DNA of 64,000 bases from Chryseomicrobium sp. FSL W7-1435 (GTDB lineage Bacteria; Bacillota; Bacilli; Bacillales_A; Planococcaceae): the NCBI RefSeq assembly GCF_038595005.1, contig NZ_CP151997.1, forward strand, positions 1,054,001 to 1,118,000, in the 5' to 3' direction. Below, piece after piece: positions 26,872-35,336 of the stretch (position 1 is its first letter; each line of letters opens with the position of its first letter). Made by a program: the position numbers and the translations under genes. The notes under the pieces are model-generated. The model was not told the DNA's origin. It ran no database searches and was given only the letters and a program-made list of their open reading frames with translations.

Positions 26872-27894
26872 ATGAAAAAATCAAAACGTTCACTATTTAC
26901 AGTTATGGGGTTATCGACAGTACTTTTACTAGGCGCGTGTGGTTCTGAAGGTTCGTCAAATGAGGCAAGTGCAGATGACAAAGAATACGATTTGAAAATG
27001 TCAGTGACCGTTTCAGAGTCGTCCACTTGGTTTGAGGCGGCTGAAAAACTGAAAACAGACTTAGCAGAAGAAACAGATGGGCGTATCAATTTAGAAATCT
27101 TTGCAAATGAACAACTTTCAGGTGGGGATTCTGGTAAAGCTGTTGAAGGACTTTCAAAAGGAACCATTGATTTAACGTTCAACTCTACAATCATCTACTC
27201 GATTTTAGATGAGCGCTTTGGGGTAGCATCTGCTCCTTTCTTATTCTCGAATCTTGAAGAAGTCGACAGTGTATTTGGTGGTGCCGGTGGTGAACAGTTG
27301 AAAGAAGTACTTGCTGAAAAAGGTGTACATGCACTCGGCTATGGTCAGAATGGCTTCCGCCAACTGACAAACAGTGTACGTGAAGTGAAGTCTCCTGAGG
27401 ATATCACAGGATTAAAACTACGAATTCCTGGTATTCAAATGTACACAGATCTATACCGTGAACTAGGTACGGATCCAGTAACGATGACATTCTCTGAGGT
27501 ATTTACAGCATTGCAACAAGGAACAATCGATGGTCAAGAAAATCCAATTGATGTTATTTACTCTTCTAAATTAAATGAAGTCCAAGACTATATCACGATG
27601 TGGAACTATTCGTATGATCCGCTTGTACTAGGTATGAATAAGGAATTGTATGATTCTATGAGTGATGCAGACAAGGAATTGTTTGATCGTCTGGGTAAAG
27701 AAGCAGCAGACTACCAGCTAGAACTAGCACGTGAAAAAGAAGCAGGTCAGATTGAAGAGTTGCAAGCAGCAGGTATGCAATTCTATGAACCAACAGAAGA
27801 AGAACTTGCGGCATTTAAAGAAGTCGTGCAGCCGCTTTACGACAAATACACAGACATTTGGGGTGCCGATTTACTAGAAGCATTCCAACCGTGA
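26872..27894 (+). CDS. dctP: TRAP transporter substrate-binding lipoprotein (DctP family)
   Basis: A 340-residue lipoprotein with lipobox LGAC and a mature body of TRAP DctP type. The central segment LKLRIPGIQMYTDLYRELGTDP contains the conserved Arg that holds the ligand carboxylate. ATG 26872 lies behind AAAGGGGTG, 22 bases after glcF with no terminator between. It would capture a carboxylate and deliver it to the two membrane subunits. The ligand is probably a substrate for GlcDF or the CoA ligase downstream. Confidence 0.92.
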   Translation: MKKSKRSLFTVMGLSTVLLLGACGSEGSSNEASADDKEYDLKMSVTVSESSTWFEAAEKLKTDLAEETDGRINLEIFANEQLSGGDSGKAVEGLSKGTIDLTFNSTIIYSILDERFGVASAPFLFSNLEEVDSVFGGAGGEQLKEVLAEKGVHALGYGQNGFRQLTNSVREVKSPEDITGLKLRIPGIQMYTDLYRELGTDPVTMTFSEVFTALQQGTIDGQENPIDVIYSSKLNEVQDYITMWNYSYDPLVLGMNKELYDSMSDADKELFDRLGKEAADYQLELAREKEAGQIEELQAAGMQFYEPTEEELAAFKEVVQPLYDKYTDIWGADLLEAFQP

Positions 27895-27910
27895 TCAGGA
27901 GGAATCTATC

Positions 27911-28393
27911 ATGAAGGTGCTAGATAAACTAGAAGAGATTATCTTGGTAATCGCCATGCTAAGTATGACAGTCATTGCTTTCACCAATATCATCTCTCGA
28001 AACTTTGCTGAGATTTCCTTATCATTCACGGAAGAGCTGACAATCAATTTGTTTGTGCTGCTGACCTTTGTGGGGACTGCTGTAGGTGTGCGAAAATACG
28101 CACACCTTGGCTTTACCTTGTTTTACGATCTTGGAAATAATGCTGTCAAACGAACAATGATCGTCATTTCAACATTAGCAGGCCTTGTACTGTTTGGGGT
28201 ACTGTTTTGGTTCGGAATTCAAACGATTTTATTCCAAATGGATATTGGTCAAAAAACACCAGCACTTGGATGGCCAACCTGGGTCATGACGATGTCATTA
28301 CCGATCGGTGCAGCGTTGTGTATCATTCGAACACTGCAAGTCGGATGGCAAGAATGGCAATTGAAAGACGGAAAGGAGAGTGAGCAGCTATGA
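27911..28393 (+). CDS. dctQ: TRAP transporter small permease subunit
   Basis: A 160-residue protein with four predicted membrane helices, the usual DctQ form, including ELTINLFVLLTFVGTAVGVRKYAHL. AGGAGGA precedes ATG. It overlaps the large subunit gene by four bases (ATGA). Confidence 0.92.
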   Translation: MKVLDKLEEIILVIAMLSMTVIAFTNIISRNFAEISLSFTEELTINLFVLLTFVGTAVGVRKYAHLGFTLFYDLGNNAVKRTMIVISTLAGLVLFGVLFWFGIQTILFQMDIGQKTPALGWPTWVMTMSLPIGAALCIIRTLQVGWQEWQLKDGKESEQL

Positions 28394-29712
28394 TTGCTTT
28401 GTTTTTGTTCGGCGCATTTTTTGTACTCATCTTCTTACGCGTCCCAATAGCACTGGCACTAGGGATATCTTCCTTGATCGTACTTGTGTCATCGAGCGGT
28501 TTATATGGTCTAGAAGCGGTCACAGATATTATGTACACAAGTGTTGCCAAATTCACTCTGCTAGCTATTCCGTTCTTCATATTAGCAGGCGTCATCATGG
28601 ATCACGTTGGAATTTCTAAGCGGTTAATTGATTTTGCACAAGCAATGGTTGGCCATATGAAAGGTGGAATCGTTTTAGTTACGGTTCTCGTAGCTGTATT
28701 TTTTGCAGCTATCTCGGGTTCTGGACCTGCAACAGTTGCCGCTATTGGAGGAATTTTAATTCCTGCAATGGTGAAGAGTGGCTATAAAAAGGAAACTGCG
28801 GGAGCGCTTGTTGCAAGCTCAGGAGCTGTAGGAATCATCATCCCACCGAGTATCGCTTTCATCGTTTTTGCGGTCGTCGCGGGTGATCAAATTCCTATAA
28901 CCATCAACCGGCTGTTTCTTGCGGGCGTTATCCCAGGATTATTAATGGGTGTAGCCTTCATTATTGCTGCTTTTTATGTCCGATATCGAGAAGAAAAGAA
29001 AGGGTTTTTCCATGCAGATGATCACAAAATGGAAAAGGCTACTGGAAAAGAACGACTAGATGCATTTGTTAAGGCACTACCTGGTCTGTTTATTCCCGTT
29101 ATTATTTTGGGTGGAATTTATGGGGGCTTCTTCACACCAACAGAGGCAGCTGTTGTAGCAGTTGTTTATGGTCTAGTTGTTGGGTTAGTGGTATTAAGAG
29201 GCAGTCTGTTTAAAAGCATGTATCGTATATTTGTAGACGCGTCGTTACAGACAGCTGTTGTCATGATTATTGTGAGTGCGGCTTCCGTATTTGCCTACAT
29301 CATCACGACAGAACAAATTGCGCGTGACTTAAGTGAAATCATTTTAGGGCTTTCTACAAACCCTATTGTCATTCTTTTATTAATCAATGTTCTCTTATTA
29401 ATAGCAGGAGCCTTCATTGATGCCATCTCTGCATACTACATATTTGTTCCGATTCTTCTTCCAATCATGATTTTCTTGGAAGTCGATCCAACAGTATTTG
29501 GTGTATTCATGACGGTCAACTTGGCTATTGGCTTGTTTACTCCTCCAGTTGGATTAAATCTTTATGTGGCAGCAGGTATATCTGGTACAAACATCATTGA
29601 GATTTCTAAAGGTGTTTTACCTTTCGTGATTGCCTCGATCATCGTTTTGATGTTAATTACATATATCCCTGTAATTTCAACATTTTTACCAGACTTACTG
29701 AACGTAAAATAA
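28390..29712 (+). CDS. dctM: TRAP transporter large permease subunit
   Basis: A 440-residue protein with about 12 helices of the DctM/IT superfamily. Signature stretches are ISGSGPATVAAIGGILIPAM and ASSGAVGIIIPPSIAFIVF, with GLFTPPVGLNLYVA near the C-terminus. It forms the Na+-coupled channel driven by DctP and DctQ. Confidence 0.94.
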   Translation: MIALFLFGAFFVLIFLRVPIALALGISSLIVLVSSSGLYGLEAVTDIMYTSVAKFTLLAIPFFILAGVIMDHVGISKRLIDFAQAMVGHMKGGIVLVTVLVAVFFAAISGSGPATVAAIGGILIPAMVKSGYKKETAGALVASSGAVGIIIPPSIAFIVFAVVAGDQIPITINRLFLAGVIPGLLMGVAFIIAAFYVRYREEKKGFFHADDHKMEKATGKERLDAFVKALPGLFIPVIILGGIYGGFFTPTEAAVVAVVYGLVVGLVVLRGSLFKSMYRIFVDASLQTAVVMIIVSAASVFAYIITTEQIARDLSEIILGLSTNPIVILLLINVLLLIAGAFIDAISAYYIFVPILLPIMIFLEVDPTVFGVFMTVNLAIGLFTPPVGLNLYVAAGISGTNIIEISKGVLPFVIASIIVLMLITYIPVISTFLPDLLNVK

Positions 29713-29724
29713 GGAGGAATTCAC

Positions 29725-30471
29725 ATGAGATTTTCTAAAGAAGTAGCGATTATTACAGGAGCAGCAAGTGGTATTGGCCAATCGGTTGCCATTCAACTGG
29801 CAAGTGAAGGTGCGTATGTTGTTCTTGTTGATTTAAATTCATGCGAACAAACTATTCAGCAATTAAATGGCGCAGATTATCTAGAATGTTTAGGCGATAT
29901 TCGTGATAAAGAATTTGTAGAAGCCACCGTGTCACGCACAATTGAAAAATTCGGTGAAGTACACATCTTGGTGAACAATGCAGGAACATGTAGTCGCCTT
30001 GATTTAGAGGATATGACCTTGGATCAATGGGACCGTGATCTTGATACAAATTTGAAAGCCACTTTCCTCTTCACTCAGGCATGTGTGTATCCCCATATGC
30101 GGGACTCAGGATATGGTCGAATCGTTAACATCAGTTCGATATCAGGAATTAACGGAGGCGTTGTTTCTGGTGGAGAGAAGAATGGTCGCTCCGGTCCTGC
30201 TTACTCCGCTTCAAAAGGAGGCGTCATTGCCCTCACTCGTTGGGTAGCCAAGGAAGTCGGTAAATACGGGATTACCTGTAATTCGGTTGCACCTGGCGCC
30301 GTGTTGACAGCCATTACAGCGGGTGTTGCTTACGATACTTCTGCTCAAGTGATTGATCGAATGGGTGAGCCGAATGATATTGCACAGGCCGTGATGTATT
30401 TTGCTCATCGTAAAGCCGGCTATGCGACTTCGCAGGTACTGAAAGTTGATGGAGGGTATAGCATTGGGTAA
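29725..30471 (+). CDS. Short-chain dehydrogenase/reductase
   Basis: A 248-residue classical SDR. The NAD(P) site is TGAASGIG (residues 11-18), followed by an acidic residue after beta-2 (VLVDLNS), which favours NAD over NADP. NNAG is present, and the catalytic Ser and YxxxK are in VNISSISG and YSASKGG. It resembles FabG/3-hydroxyacyl dehydrogenases. AAGGAGGAATTC lies before ATG. In this operon it probably oxidises a hydroxy intermediate after or before CoA activation; substrate unknown. Confidence 0.9.
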   Translation: MRFSKEVAIITGAASGIGQSVAIQLASEGAYVVLVDLNSCEQTIQQLNGADYLECLGDIRDKEFVEATVSRTIEKFGEVHILVNNAGTCSRLDLEDMTLDQWDRDLDTNLKATFLFTQACVYPHMRDSGYGRIVNISSISGINGGVVSGGEKNGRSGPAYSASKGGVIALTRWVAKEVGKYGITCNSVAPGAVLTAITAGVAYDTSAQVIDRMGEPNDIAQAVMYFAHRKAGYATSQVLKVDGGYSIG

Positions 30472-30961
30472 CAAGACAGTAGAAGCAGTTGCTGCTGAGA
30501 GCTCTGTGCGTATTGTAGGAAGATTGACAAACGAGTGGGATTTATTTGAAGGCATGCGTCAAGTTTGTGTCGAGCATGGTATTGAAGCTGCTCAATTTCA
30601 GTGCTTGGGATCGTTACAACATGCCACCTATGTACAAGTAGAACGAGACGGGACAGAGGGACGAATTCGCTACTCAAGCAAACGACAAACATCTTCTCCT
30701 GTCGAATTGTTGTCAGCAACAGGATTCATTGGCAAAGATGAGAACGGAGAACTCGATGTCCATATGCACGGAGTATTTGTCGATTGTGATGGACAATTAA
30801 GTGGAGGGCATTTTTTAGCAGATGAAAACCCTGTAGCCGTAACGATTGAATATATTTTATTCCCCCTTACTGGCGTCGAAATGAAACGAAAGAACGACAA
30901 AGTATGGGGAATGCCTGTTTTCCATTTTTCTCAAGGAGGCGAATCTATTGGAAACGCTTAG
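30464..30961 (+). CDS. PPC/DUF296 domain protein
   Basis: A 165-residue protein covering one PPC (DUF296) domain. It starts with TTG 30464, seven bases after GGAGGG, and overlaps the SDR stop. Recognisable parts are VRIVGRLTNEWDLFEGMRQVC, AQFQCLGSLQHATY, ELDVHMHGVFVDCDG and GGHFL. Bacterial stand-alone PPC proteins are trimeric and of unknown role; in plants the domain joins AT-hook proteins. Its tight placement inside a catabolic operon argues for a metabolic or metal-dependent accessory role, not DNA binding, but this is inference. Confidence 0.75.
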   Translation: MGNKTVEAVAAESSVRIVGRLTNEWDLFEGMRQVCVEHGIEAAQFQCLGSLQHATYVQVERDGTEGRIRYSSKRQTSSPVELLSATGFIGKDENGELDVHMHGVFVDCDGQLSGGHFLADENPVAVTIEYILFPLTGVEMKRKNDKVWGMPVFHFSQGGESIGNA

Positions 30962-32423
30962 TCATTTAGCTTTAAAAGCAGCAGCTGCGAATCCTGAAAA
31001 AGTAGCTGTAAAAGATACAGAACGTCAGTTTACTTACAAAGAATTTGCAGAGCGCACACTAGCATTATCATCCTATTTTCATTCACTAGGAATTCAAAAA
31101 GGCGAGCGGATTGCCGTACTGATGAAAAATCGGGCAGAACATATCGAGTTGGATGTTGCACTCGCACATGCAGGCATTATTAAGGTGCCTTTGAATTACC
31201 GACTTCACCCTAAAGAACTTCTCTATATGATTGACGATGCATCTGTTTCTTTACTAGTAGGCGACAAAGAGCTGCTGGATAGTGTGGAAGTAAACGTGCC
31301 ATCGCTTTATGTAGGGGAACACTATGAAGATTTGGTCCAACAACATTTGGGCAAATCGCATCTAGCTGATGTTTCAGAAGACGATTTGTTCGCGATTATG
31401 TACACTTCGGGGACGACAGGAAACCCTAAAGGTGTTATGTTAAGTCACCGTAATATGATTGCAGGGGCGCTATCACTCGCCCAAGTCTGCAATGTCGATT
31501 ATCACGATGTGGTGGGCCACGTGGCACCTTTAACTCATGGGAGTAATTTCTTGAGCCATGTGTCTTGGCTGTATGGGTTAACTCAAGTCGTCTACGATAA
31601 ATTTGAAGCGGCACACTTTTTAGATGAATTGCAAAAAGATCAAGTGAGTATTATTTTCATGGTTCCGACAATGGTGAATTTAATGGTTCAAGATCCAGCT
31701 TTCGATGCTAAGAAACTGTCGACATTGAAGTCGATCAACATGGCAGGATCGCCAATTGCAGCAGCTAAATTACAATACGCTTTAGAACAAGCCGGAACTA
31801 TATTCGTAGAAACTTATGGACAAGTGGAAGCCCCTATGTGCATCACGATGATGCCTCGTCATGAGCTATCAAAACGATTAGAATCATGTGGTAGAATTGG
31901 ACCTTTCGTTACTGTGAAAATAGTAAACGATGAGGGCAATGAGGTGCCGCATGGTGAAGTGGGAGAAATCATTTGTAAAGGCTCTCTTGTCATGAAAGGT
32001 TACTGGAATAACGACAAAGCTACAGCTGACACTCTTAAGGACGGATGGTTGCATACAGGAGATTTAGCATGGCGTGATAAAGAAGGTTATGTGCATATCG
32101 TCGACCGTAAAAAAGACGTCATTATTTCAGGTGGTGTCAATATTTATCCGCGTGAAGTGGAAGAAGTGTTGAATCTCCATCCTGGTGTTAAGGAAACCTG
32201 CGTAATTGGTGTAGATGATGATAAATGGGGAGAAAGTGTTGTCGCTTATGTTGTCCTCAATGGCACACAAGAAGTAACTGTTGAACAGTTGCTAGATCTT
32301 TGTAAAAACCATTTAGCAAGCTTTAAAAAACCGAAGGAAATTCATTTGGTAGAGGAACTGCCAAAAAGTTCGTACGGAAAAATACTGAAACGTGAACTAA
32401 AGACACAACACGTGGGAGTGTAA
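30948..32423 (+). CDS. Acyl-CoA synthetase (ANL superfamily)
   Basis: A 491-residue adenylate-forming ligase. P-loop-like motif YTSGTTGNPKGVMLSH, then VETYGQVEAP (A5), DGWLHTGDLAWRDKEGYVHIVDRKKD (A7/A8 hinge) and C-terminal catalytic Lys in PKSSYGKILKREL. TTG start eight bases after AAGGAGG; overlaps the PPC gene. It activates an organic acid to its CoA thioester using ATP. Its operon suggests the imported or oxidised carboxylate is the substrate; chain type cannot be deduced. Confidence 0.92.
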   Translation: METLSHLALKAAAANPEKVAVKDTERQFTYKEFAERTLALSSYFHSLGIQKGERIAVLMKNRAEHIELDVALAHAGIIKVPLNYRLHPKELLYMIDDASVSLLVGDKELLDSVEVNVPSLYVGEHYEDLVQQHLGKSHLADVSEDDLFAIMYTSGTTGNPKGVMLSHRNMIAGALSLAQVCNVDYHDVVGHVAPLTHGSNFLSHVSWLYGLTQVVYDKFEAAHFLDELQKDQVSIIFMVPTMVNLMVQDPAFDAKKLSTLKSINMAGSPIAAAKLQYALEQAGTIFVETYGQVEAPMCITMMPRHELSKRLESCGRIGPFVTVKIVNDEGNEVPHGEVGEIICKGSLVMKGYWNNDKATADTLKDGWLHTGDLAWRDKEGYVHIVDRKKDVIISGGVNIYPREVEEVLNLHPGVKETCVIGVDDDKWGESVVAYVVLNGTQEVTVEQLLDLCKNHLASFKKPKEIHLVEELPKSSYGKILKRELKTQHVGV

Positions 32424-32426
32424 AGG

Positions 32427-33560
32427 ATGACGAAAACATATATACATGGCGTGGGAATGACCAAATTTGGAAACCATGCTGATCGCACTTTAAAAGATTT
32501 ACTGCTGGATGCAAGTAGACAAGCTCTGGAAGACGCAGGACGTCCTAAAGTAGACGCAGTATTTGTTGGTAACTTCTTAGCAGGTAGTATGAGCAACCAA
32601 GAAATTTTGGGTGCCATCGTCGCTAATGATTTAGGACTTGGCTATATTCCGGCCGCTAAAGTGGAAGGAGCTTGTGCCTCTGGTGGAATTGCTCTTCGAC
32701 AAGGCATTCTAGGTATCATGAGTGGTGAGTATGACACAGTACTGGTTGCTGGAGTCGAAAAAATGAAGCATGCTCGAACACCAGATGTGACACAGGCAAT
32801 CAATGCAGCGATGGATACAGATTCCAATGAAAAGCATGCAGGCTTGACGTTCCCGGGATTTTTTGGAGTACTAGCTCATCGTTATTTTTATGAAACAGGT
32901 GCTAGTAAAGAACATTTAGCGATGGTGGCTTTAAAGAATCGTGAAAACGCATTAAACAACCCATTGGCACAGTTCCAGAAACCAACGTCTTTAGATGAGA
33001 TTATGAATGCTCGCGCCATCACAGATCCATTAGGGCTATTTGATTGCTCACCTATGACAGATGGTGCAGCTGCAATCGTTCTTTCTAGAAAACCTAGTTC
33101 CATTCATGTCAGAGCTTCAGCACTTGTTTCGGGTCCTACTCAAATGCAAGACGCGCTCGATTTGTTATCCATTCCTGCAATCGGGGAGTCGGGTAGAAAA
33201 GCGTATGAAAAAGCAGGTCTAGGTCCAGAAGATATAGATGTCATTGAAATCCATGATTGTTTCTCTATGACGGAAATTATCGCGACTGAAGAGCTTGGAT
33301 TCTTCACAAAAGGTGAAGGGTGGAAGGCGTTAATAGAAGGCCATACGAAGCCATCAGGTAAAAAACCTGTAAACACTAGTGGAGGATTGCTCTCTAGAGG
33401 GCATCCAATTGGCGCAACAGGCTTGTCGCAAGTGTATCAACTGGTTCATCAATTAAAGGGAACAGCTGCCAATCAAGTAAATGGCGCACGAATTGCGTTA
33501 GCACAAAATCTAGGTGGGACAGGCTCTTACTCGGCCGTCCACATATTAGAGAGGGTGTAA
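32427..33560 (+). CDS. SCP2-type thiolase family protein
   Basis: A 377-residue thiolase-fold enzyme. The nucleophile region is EGACASGG (Cys83) and the His motif is SRGHPIGATG (His326), both intact. The second catalytic Cys region of classical thiolases is replaced by AQNLGGTGS, as in SCP2-like thiolases. Immediately after it lies a DUF35 gene, and such pairs are known from the archaeal thiolase/HMG-CoA synthase complex and from steroid side-chain retro-aldolases. It could therefore act as thiolase, condensing enzyme or retro-aldolase. Start ATG with GGGAGTG upstream. Confidence 0.88.
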   Translation: MTKTYIHGVGMTKFGNHADRTLKDLLLDASRQALEDAGRPKVDAVFVGNFLAGSMSNQEILGAIVANDLGLGYIPAAKVEGACASGGIALRQGILGIMSGEYDTVLVAGVEKMKHARTPDVTQAINAAMDTDSNEKHAGLTFPGFFGVLAHRYFYETGASKEHLAMVALKNRENALNNPLAQFQKPTSLDEIMNARAITDPLGLFDCSPMTDGAAAIVLSRKPSSIHVRASALVSGPTQMQDALDLLSIPAIGESGRKAYEKAGLGPEDIDVIEIHDCFSMTEIIATEELGFFTKGEGWKALIEGHTKPSGKKPVNTSGGLLSRGHPIGATGLSQVYQLVHQLKGTAANQVNGARIALAQNLGGTGSYSAVHILERV

Positions 33561-33563
33561 GAG

Positions 33564-33860
33564 ATGAAAGTCTATTCATGCTGTGGTCACGAAACGGTTG
33601 TAAAACGCCATTATTGTCCAACATGTGGTTCAGATCAAATTGAACAACGTGAAGTCTCAAACGATGGAACAATTTATAGCTACACTACCATCCATGTACC
33701 TCCTGTAGAATTTGAACATCTAGCACCTTACTCTGTTGTGTTAGTTCAATTAGAAGGGACTTCAGCAAAGGTGACAGGGCGAACGACGGAGCAAGTGGCT
33801 ATTGGTGATGCGGTTCGCTTTCTTGAACTGAAAGATGGAGCTTACTTATATACGAAATAA
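33564..33860 (+). CDS. DUF35 zinc-ribbon/OB-fold partner of the thiolase
   Basis: A 98-residue protein beginning with a Cys-rich rubredoxin-like ribbon (YSCCGHE, YCPTCGSD) followed by an OB-fold (VSNDGTIYSYTTIHVPP through AIGDAVRFLEL). DUF35 proteins bind acyl-CoA between the two domains and bridge or complete thiolase-fold partners. It follows the thiolase gene by three bases, so a complex is very likely. It is the last enzyme gene before the GAAA hairpin at 33863. Confidence 0.9.
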   Translation: MKVYSCCGHETVVKRHYCPTCGSDQIEQREVSNDGTIYSYTTIHVPPVEFEHLAPYSVVLVQLEGTSAKVTGRTTEQVAIGDAVRFLELKDGAYLYTK

Positions 33861-33862
33861 TT

Positions 33863-33890
33863 TAAGACCTGTGCGAAAGCACGGGTCTTA
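33863..33890 (+). other. 12-bp GAAA-tetraloop stem-loop between DUF35 and BASS genes
   Basis: TAAGACCTGTGC pairs with GCACGGGTCTTA (one G-U) closed by a GAAA tetraloop. No T run follows, so it is unlikely to be an efficient intrinsic terminator. It may protect the upstream mRNA 3' end or set partial read-through into the transporter gene. A similar hairpin lies at 54276-54299. Confidence 0.7.
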
Positions 33891-33912
33891 CCTGTAGAGG
33901 GGGGGAGAAAAA

Positions 33913-34839
33913 GTGGCACTACTAAAATCGGTTCTCGCAAAGTATCTTCCCCTGTGGATTATTTTAATTGCGCTGAGTGCTTATTTGCAGCCGACTCTCT
34001 ACACTCTAATTCAAGGCTGGGCAGGTTTTGGTCTGGGACTTATCTTCTTTCTAATGGGTTTACAATTAGCAGTCCATCAGCTCGTAAAAACGATTCGTAA
34101 CCCTAAGACGGTGTTTATTGGTATAGCATTAAAATGGGTGATCATGGTAGCTGTGTCGGTTATCTTGGCCAAGATTTTCTTTCAAGAGCGCCTGGACATT
34201 GCCATGGGGATTATTTTATCAGGAACAGTTCCCAGCGGCACCTCAGCTAATTTATATGCCTTAATTGCAGGAGGCGACGTAGCACTAAGTATTACAATGG
34301 CCACGGTAGATACACTTATTTCTCCAGTACTGACGCCCCTCCTGACAGATTATTTTGCCGGACAGTTAATTCCTGTGGATGTGATGGCCTTATTCAAGTC
34401 GATAGTGCTTATCGTTTTTCTTCCACTGTTTTCAGGAATCTTCTTACAATGGCGCTGGGGTAAGAAAGTGGACCGAATCAAACCCTTCACACCTATCATC
34501 TCGCAAGTCACCTTGTTGCTCATTGTGGCTTCGGTAGTTTCTAGCGCACAGACCTCTCTTGTCGAACATTTGGAGCTTCTACCCAAAATTGCGGGAGTAG
34601 TGTTTTTGCAAGTCAGTATTCCCATGGGACTTGGGTATTTTGTGGCGAAGTTAGTAGGAGTTCCTGAGGCAGGAGCGAGGTCAATCTTATTTCAAGTAGG
34701 TATTTGCAACACGGCATTGGCTGCCACTTTGGCGATGGAACACATTGGGGAACTAGCCGCTATTCCGGCTGTGATCAACATGATTATCAACTTGTCCCTT
34801 GGAGCATTTATCTCCAATTATTTTTCTCAGAAACCTTAA
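33913..34839 (+). CDS. Bile acid:sodium symporter (BASS) family transporter
   Basis: A 308-residue membrane protein with about ten helices. BASS motifs are GMGIILSGTVPSGTSANLYALIAGGDVALS-like (read in two parts around residues 98-126) and FQVGICNTALAATLA near the C-terminus, which form the Na+/substrate crossover. GTG start behind a G-rich site. It probably adds a second uptake or an efflux route for an organic anion of the operon. Ends at a strong terminator. Confidence 0.88.
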   Translation: MALLKSVLAKYLPLWIILIALSAYLQPTLYTLIQGWAGFGLGLIFFLMGLQLAVHQLVKTIRNPKTVFIGIALKWVIMVAVSVILAKIFFQERLDIAMGIILSGTVPSGTSANLYALIAGGDVALSITMATVDTLISPVLTPLLTDYFAGQLIPVDVMALFKSIVLIVFLPLFSGIFLQWRWGKKVDRIKPFTPIISQVTLLLIVASVVSSAQTSLVEHLELLPKIAGVVFLQVSIPMGLGYFVAKLVGVPEAGARSILFQVGICNTALAATLAMEHIGELAAIPAVINMIINLSLGAFISNYFSQKP

Positions 34840-34869
34840 AAACCTTTGGAGAGGATCCAAAGGTTTTTT
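34839..34869 (+). terminator. Intrinsic terminator of the catabolic operon
   Basis: AAAACCTTTGGA pairs with TCCAAAGGTTTT and is followed by T residues; the loop is GAGGA. It starts at the stop codon of the BASS gene. Confidence 0.9.
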
Positions 34870-34880
34870 TAACGGTGCCA

Positions 34881-35038
34881 GATTTGAAATCCCTCCACCT
34901 AGAAAACCATTTCCTAGGTGAGTTTCTTCGAGCCTCCCCACGTCAGCCGAAAGGAGGGCGCTTTCGGCTGCGTTGCCGGGTCTCGGTAAAACTCAGATGG
35001 CCTGGGAAATGGCAACCTAGCCTCCGGGGTTTCAAATC
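34881..35038. repeat. 157-bp inverted-repeat-bounded element, copy 1
   Basis: Ends are GATTTGAAATCCC and GGGTTTCAAATC, an inverted repeat. Inside are CACCTAG/CTAGGTG, CAGCCGAAAG/CTTTCGGCTG, and a long-range pair CCATTTCCTAGG/CCTGGGAAATGG, so the element can fold into a branched structure. A second copy lies at 35337-35492. No open frame with a ribosome-binding site is present. Confidence 0.8.
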
Positions 35039-35063
35039 AACAGGGTGAGTGGCGTTAGATTCG

Positions 35064-35208
35064 TGATGAACGATTAATCGAATCTGACGATCGATAAATT
35101 GGTTATGATGAAGGATTAAATTATTGTGATGAGCGATTAAATCATTGATGAGTGATTAATCGAATCTGATGATCGATAAATTTGCTGTAATGATTGAATA
35201 AAACTTTG
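35064..35208 (-). repeat. 21-nt tandem array, seven units (array 2)
   Basis: Units begin at 35064, 35085, 35106, 35127, 35146, 35167 and 35188; all but the fourth (19 nt) are 21 nt long. Cores are TGATGAACGATTAA, TGACGATCGATAAA, TGATGAGCGATTAA and similar. This is the reverse-complement form of the core in array 1 (5511-5655). In-frame stops are frequent, so it is not coding. Confidence 0.78.
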
Positions 35209-35336
35209 AGGAGTGAAAAGACAGCTGCACTATTCGCTCAGTCAGACTAAAATACTTTAAATGGCCAAGGTCTTACTAGTAAGGGCTTTAAGTAATAAAG
35301 ATTTGGTTTTAAAGAAGCAATTAATTTTTTTCTAAA

